A stretch of DNA of 64,000 nucleotides from Beijerinckiaceae bacterium (GTDB taxonomy: Bacteria; Pseudomonadota; Alphaproteobacteria; Rhizobiales; Beijerinckiaceae). The notes beneath the pieces were generated by a model, which saw nothing but the letters and a program-made list of their open reading frames with translations, did not search any database and had not been told where the DNA came from. Location of the stretch: NCBI GenBank assembly GCA_947370975.1, contig CANBNG010000014.1:1-64000 (forward strand), given 5' to 3'. A program made the position numbers and the translations under genes. Numbering within the stretch: position 1 is the stretch's first letter; each line of letters starts with the position of its first letter. Shown in pieces: positions 60,694 to 64,000 of the stretch.

Positions 60694-62077
60694 TGGCGGC
60701 AGCCTCCCGTCCAGCGATTCGTCCAAAGACGCTGCCGATCGTCATCCCGATGCCCGCGGCATAGCCGCGGCCGAGCACGTTTCCGGCCATGATTTCACCT
60801 GCTGCGAACATGTTGGCGGAGGGTTTGCCGTCCGCCATCATCATCCGCGATTGTTCATTCACCCGCACACCCAGATAGGTGAAGGTGATGCCCGGCCGCA
60901 CCGGATAGGCATAGAAGGGCGCCTGCTCGAGGCGGCGCGCCCAATGCGATTTCTGCGGCGTCAGACCTTCCGTCCGGCAATCGTCGAGCTGGGTATGATC
61001 GAAAGTGCCGGGCTGCACGGCCGCGTTGAATTCAGTTACCGTTGCTTCGAGGGCCGCGACATCGAGTTCGAGCTTCTGGGCCAGCTCGCCGATGGTGTCG
61101 GCCTTGATCGGCGGGAAGCAGGACGGCATGAACAGTTCGAGCGAGCGCGCATCGAAAATGATGTAGCCAATCTGGTCGGGCTGGGCTGCGACAAGGCGGC
61201 CCCAGATCGCATAACGCTTGGGCCAGACATCCTCGCCCTCGTCATAAAAGCGCTGGCAATGCTTGTTGACGACAATGCCAAAGACCACGCAATCAAGACG
61301 CGTGATGATGCCGCCATCATATTCAGGCGCGCGCGCATCGATGGCGACCGCGTGGCACTGGGTCGGATCGCCGATTTCATCGACACCGGCTCCCGTGAGC
61401 ATCTTGAGCACCGTGCCGCGATTGTAGCGCGTGCCGCGAATGAGGAAGTTGCGTGCGGCCGGGCCCCAGCTTTCCTCAAGCCATTTCTTGTTGGCCTCGA
61501 ACCCGCCGGCAGCGGCAACCAATGCGCCCGCGCGCACGTCGACATGGCCCTCGCCCTGCTTGACGCGGGCTGAGAGGAACATGCCATCCTCGATCACCAT
61601 GTCGGTGACTTCCGCGTCATAGGCGATGGCGACGCCAAGATCTTCGGCTGTCTGGTAGAGCGCGTTCAGCATGGCGCGACCGCCGCCGAGGAAGAAGGAA
61701 TTGGTGCGCCCGAGCGAGAGCGTGCCGCCGAGCGAAGGCTGAAAGCGCACGCCCTGTTCGACGATCCAGTCCAGCATTTCCTTGGACTCGTGGATCATCA
61801 TGCGGGCGAGCTTTTCATTCGTCTCGCCGCCGGTCACACGCAGCAGGTCTTCGTAGAATTCATCCTCAAAATAGGGGCCCGACAAGGTCTGCGTCGGCGC
61901 GTCGTGCGCGCACCGCATGTTGCGGGTGTGGCGCGTGTTGCCGCCACGGTAGAACTTCGGCGCGGCTTCCAGCACCAGCACGGACGCGCCATCGCGGCGC
62001 GCGCTGATGGCGGCGCAAAGTGCGGCATTGCCGCCGCCGATCACGAGAACATCATACCGTTTCGAAAAATCGGCCAT
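60680..62077 (-). CDS. tcuA: FAD-dependent tricarballylate dehydrogenase TcuA
   Basis: TcuA oxidises tricarballylate to cis-aconitate. The 465-residue flavoprotein of the fumarate-reductase/succinate-dehydrogenase group starts with the FAD loop YDVLVIGGGNAALCAAISAR. It has GGNTRHTRNMR, LVAAAGGFEANKKWL, VRPGITFTYLGVRV and, near the end, NMFAAGEIMAGNVLGRGYAAGIG. In Salmonella the set is tcuRABC with a LysR regulator; here the divergent regulator is GntR-type and no tcuC transporter is adjacent. A related tricarboxylate or dicarboxylate substrate is possible. Confidence 0.92.
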   Translation of the reverse strand: MADFSKRYDVLVIGGGNAALCAAISARRDGASVLVLEAAPKFYRGGNTRHTRNMRCAHDAPTQTLSGPYFEDEFYEDLLRVTGGETNEKLARMMIHESKEMLDWIVEQGVRFQPSLGGTLSLGRTNSFFLGGGRAMLNALYQTAEDLGVAIAYDAEVTDMVIEDGMFLSARVKQGEGHVDVRAGALVAAAGGFEANKKWLEESWGPAARNFLIRGTRYNRGTVLKMLTGAGVDEIGDPTQCHAVAIDARAPEYDGGIITRLDCVVFGIVVNKHCQRFYDEGEDVWPKRYAIWGRLVAAQPDQIGYIIFDARSLELFMPSCFPPIKADTIGELAQKLELDVAALEATVTEFNAAVQPGTFDHTQLDDCRTEGLTPQKSHWARRLEQAPFYAYPVRPGITFTYLGVRVNEQSRMMMADGKPSANMFAAGEIMAGNVLGRGYAAGIGMTIGSVFGRIAGREAAANARN

Positions 62078-62149
62078 GGAAACTCCGGGCAGTCAGTTTG
62101 GGTCGCGCTGCGATTTTTCAAGGCACCGCGAGTCGAGGCTTCCTTATCG

Positions 62150-62165
62150 GTATATCTTTGGATAC
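62150..62165. promoter_or_regulatory. candidate GntR operator between tcuA and its regulator
   Basis: GTATATCTTTGGATAC has inverted GTAT/ATAC ends around eight bases. It lies 73-88 bases before tcuA and 43-58 bases before the regulator ATG, in the only divergent spacer of the module. GntR/FCD regulators often bind short inverted repeats in such spacers. Confidence 0.45.
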
Positions 62166-62207
62166 AAATCAATGCAATCGAAGCGACGGAGTTGGGCCGA
62201 GGACGCA

Positions 62208-62879
62208 ATGGCGGAACAGGATTGGCTTTTGGGTGACCGGAGCGACGGCCTTCCGCTCGGCGAGGCGGTGTTCCGCTCGCTCCGCGAGGCGCTGCGCAGC
62301 GGCCTCTACAAGCCCGGCGACCGCCTGCGCGAGGAAGATGTCGCCAGCCGCCTGCAAGTCAGCCGCACGCCGGTGCGCGAGGCTTTCGGACGCCTCGTCA
62401 GCAAGGGGCTTGTCGTGCCAGGGCAGGGCCGGGGGCTGATCGTGCGGCGGCTCGACACGGCCGAGGTCGTCGAGCTCTACGCCATGCGCGAAATTCTGGA
62501 GGCCGCAGCCGCCCGTCTTGCCGCCCGTCACGCCTCCGAACCCGAGATCGATGCGCTGCGCGATCTCGAAAACGATTTCGAGGCCGCAAGCGCCGACACG
62601 CAGGAAATGGCGCGGCTGAACAGGCTCTTCCACGAAAGCATTTTCGCAGCCTCTCGCAACCGCTACCTCGACAGCGCGCTGCAGGAGTTGCAGGACGCCA
62701 TCGCACTGCTCGGCCGCACGACATTTTCAGTCGATGGCCGCCCAAACCCGGCCGCCCGCGAGCATCGCGCCCTGATCGATGCGATGGAAGCCCACGACGC
62801 CGACGCAGCCGAAGTCATAGCCCGCAGCCACATCCGCGAAAGCCTGCGGGCCAGGCTCAAGTTGATGCAGGCGGGGTAA
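62208..62879 (+). CDS. GntR-family (FCD-domain) transcriptional regulator
   Basis: A 223-residue regulator. The N-terminal winged helix (about 15-80) has SLREALRSGLYKPGDRLREEDV and VSRTPVREAFGRLVSKGLV. The C-terminal FCD ligand domain (about 90-215) has YAMREILEAAAARLAARHAS, RLFHESIFAAS and the metal-ligand His in AREHRALIDAM and ARSHIRESL. The ATG at 62208 has GAGGA upstream; an ATG at 62172 would add 12 residues. Divergent from tcuAB, it probably controls them in response to their substrate. Confidence 0.9.
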   Translation: MAEQDWLLGDRSDGLPLGEAVFRSLREALRSGLYKPGDRLREEDVASRLQVSRTPVREAFGRLVSKGLVVPGQGRGLIVRRLDTAEVVELYAMREILEAAAARLAARHASEPEIDALRDLENDFEAASADTQEMARLNRLFHESIFAASRNRYLDSALQELQDAIALLGRTTFSVDGRPNPAAREHRALIDAMEAHDADAAEVIARSHIRESLRARLKLMQAG

Positions 62880-62917
62880 CGGAGTGGGGTGGCAATCGTA
62901 ACCCGCCGGCAAACACC

Positions 62918-62951
62918 GTCATCGCGAGGAGCGCAGCGACGCGGCAATCCA
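62918..62951. repeat. REP-like half element (GTCATCGCGAGGAGCG family), right of the tcu module
   Basis: GTCATCGCGAGGAGCGCAGC followed by GACGCGGCAATCCA, closely similar to the right arm of the element at 59474-59554 read on the other strand. Together the two bracket tcuB-tcuA-gntR. Confidence 0.75.
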
Positions 62952-63002
62952 TCTTTGCAACATCGGCAGGCGCGCTGGCTGGCGGGTGAGTTCGCGAGAA
63001 CC

Positions 63003-63051
63003 CCCACCCCGCTCGGCTGCGCCGAGTCGGCCCTGCTCACAAGGGGGAGGG
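63003..63051. repeat. half copy of the 42-kb fold-back element
   Basis: CCCACCCCGCTCGGCTGCGC, then CACAAGGGGGAGGGAG, resembles the right arm of the element at 42261-42417. It lies in the same spacer as the REP-like element, between the regulator and acpS. Confidence 0.65.
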
Positions 63052-63054
63052 AGT

Positions 63055-63471
63055 TCAGGTTGCAGGTGGTGCAGCTGGCTTTCGCGCCTCGATGATCACA
63101 TGGGCCATGGCGAGCGGATATTCATCCGTCAGCGTCAGGTGGATCACAACCTCATGGCCAGCGGGCGTCAACCTGGCCAGAACAGCAGCAGCGCCACCGG
63201 TCAGCGCCATGGTCGGGCGGCCCGATGGCAGGTTCACCACGCCCATGTCGCGAAAAAAGACACCGTTGCGAAAGCCCGTGCCCAGCGCCTTGGCGCAGGC
63301 TTCCTTCGCGGCAAAGCGCTTGGCGTAGGAGGCTGCGCGTTGGGCGCGCCTGTCCGATCTTGCCTGTTCGACTGGCGTGAAGCAGCGCGACACAAAGCGG
63401 GCTGCGTGATGGTCCAGCACGCGCTCGATCCGGCGAATGTCGCAGAGATCGGAGCCCATGCCCAGAATCAT
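63055..63471 (-). CDS. acpS: holo-[acyl-carrier-protein] synthase
   Basis: AcpS attaches 4'-phosphopantetheine to acyl carrier protein. The 138-residue protein has the start MILGMGSDLCDIRRIERVL (metal Asp), FVSRCFTPVEQ, YAKRFAAKEACAKALGTG (metal Glu and catalytic Lys) and LTLTDEYPLAMAHVI. Length is normal, with a short Ala/Pro tail. It starts 2 bases after pdxJ on the same strand, the usual rhizobial pdxJ-acpS pair. Confidence 0.96.
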   Translation of the reverse strand: MILGMGSDLCDIRRIERVLDHHAARFVSRCFTPVEQARSDRRAQRAASYAKRFAAKEACAKALGTGFRNGVFFRDMGVVNLPSGRPTMALTGGAAAVLARLTPAGHEVVIHLTLTDEYPLAMAHVIIEARKPAAPPAT

Positions 63472-63473
63472 CG

Positions 63474-64000
63474 TCAGGCCTCCGCGCGCCCCGCGTCCAT
63501 GGCTGCCCGCATTGCCGCAATGGCTGCGGGAAGACCCACAAACAAGGCCTCGCCCATCAGGAAATGGCCGATATTGAGTTCGATGATCTGCGACAGGCCA
63601 GCGATGCGCCGTGCGGTCTCATAATCGAGCCCGTGGCCGGCGTGGCACTCAAGGCCGAGTTCAGCGGCCTTGCGCGCAGCCAGGCGAATGCGCTCGAACT
63701 CATGTTCAGCCTCGCTCGCGCCTTGCGTCACCGCCTCGCACCAGGAGCCCGTGTGCAACTCCACCACCGGCGCGCCGATGGACACAGCTGCCTCAAGGGC
63801 GGCAATCGAGGGTTCGATGAAGAGCGAGACGCGGATGCCCGCGCCTTTCAGGATCTGCGTTGCCGCGCGCACATGATCATGCCCGCCGATGACATCGAGC
63901 CCGCCTTCGGTCGTCCGCTCGCTGCGCTTTTCAGGCACCAGACAGGCGGCATGCGGCTTTGTCGCGGCGGCCAGCGCCACCATTTCGTCGGTTGCCGCCA
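63474..64000 (-). CDS. pdxJ: pyridoxine 5'-phosphate synthase (5' part outside the window)
   Basis: PdxJ makes pyridoxine phosphate from deoxyxylulose phosphate and aminoacetone phosphate. The visible 175 residues are the C-terminal two-thirds of the roughly 240-residue family length: TKPHAACLVPEKRSERTTEGG, GIRVSLFIEP, GAPVVELHTG (active-site region), LECHAGHGLDYET and IIELNIGHFLMGEALFVG. The frame stays open to the right edge (AATDE before the first visible Met), so the gene begins beyond base 64000. Confidence 0.95.
   Translation of the reverse strand, partial: AATDEMVALAAATKPHAACLVPEKRSERTTEGGLDVIGGHDHVRAATQILKGAGIRVSLFIEPSIAALEAAVSIGAPVVELHTGSWCEAVTQGASEAEHEFERIRLAARKAAELGLECHAGHGLDYETARRIAGLSQIIELNIGHFLMGEALFVGLPAAIAAMRAAMDAGRAEA

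Noticed and set aside
1..64000. CRISPR arrays, rRNA genes, transposases, prophage genes
   Set aside because: Looked for across the window; no regularly spaced direct repeats, rRNA sequence or transposase/integrase motifs were seen.

Overview
The window is GC-rich, gene-dense DNA that reads as chromosome of an alphaproteobacterium of the Rhizobiales/Hyphomicrobiales. The gene sets support this: pyrB-pyrC'-plsY-dprA, topA-rnr-DUF983, dapA-smpB-rpoZ-rsh and acpS-pdxJ. So do the rhizobial-type intergenic palindromes and small secreted proteins of rhizobial type. The PQQ enzyme with a lanthanide-type active site hints at a methylotroph-related family such as Beijerinckiaceae, but I cannot fix the genus. 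No CRISPR array, insertion sequence, phage or plasmid gene was seen. One tRNA (Ser, GCT) is present.

Layout. 0-6 kb: DUF983, rnr and topA on the minus strand. 6-12 kb: chloride channel, then pyrB, a catalytically dead pyrC', plsY and dprA on the plus strand. 12-21.4 kb: ruvX, a metallo-beta-lactamase-fold hydrolase, then gatC-gatA, the ergothioneine pair egtB-egtD, gatB and a histone H1-like Lys/Ala-rich protein. 21.5-25.8 kb: small secreted proteins, a lytic transglycosylase, a lone ABC membrane domain and a PhaC-like hydrolase. 25.8-29.4 kb: an Mla-type lipid transport operon whose MCE subunit is fused to the auxiliary lipoprotein domain.

29.5-35.3 kb is a compact metal locus. A P1B-5-type ATPase with a C-terminal hemerythrin domain converges, 7 bases apart, on a five-gene ECF importer (NikK-M-L-Q-O order). 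A perfectly spaced NikR-like operator lies just before the importer, which argues for nickel rather than cobalt. 35.4-40 kb: TerC, an SBF-family transporter, PrpF and an unusual CoA transferase. 40-44.6 kb: a PQQ dehydrogenase carrying the extra lanthanide-ligand Asp, its cytochrome c, a Bug-type binding protein and a COG0523 GTPase.

44.6-51 kb: Flp pilin, a TSUP permease, a photolyase overlapping a photolyase-like protein with reversed domain order, tRNA-Ser, a secreted protein and a hydrolase. 51-59.5 kb: an Slt-type transglycosylase, dapA, smpB, UdgB, a NYN-domain protein, rpoZ and rsh. 59.5-63 kb: a tricarballylate-type module (tcuB, tcuA, GntR regulator) bracketed by two copies of one intergenic repeat family. 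63-64 kb: acpS and a pdxJ that runs off the right edge.

The most rewarding second looks are the nickel locus with its operator, the photolyase pair with the reversed-domain partner, the predicted lanthanide enzyme, egtBD lodged inside gatCAB, and the MCE-lipoprotein fusion. All are readings of sequence by eye; no database search was possible.
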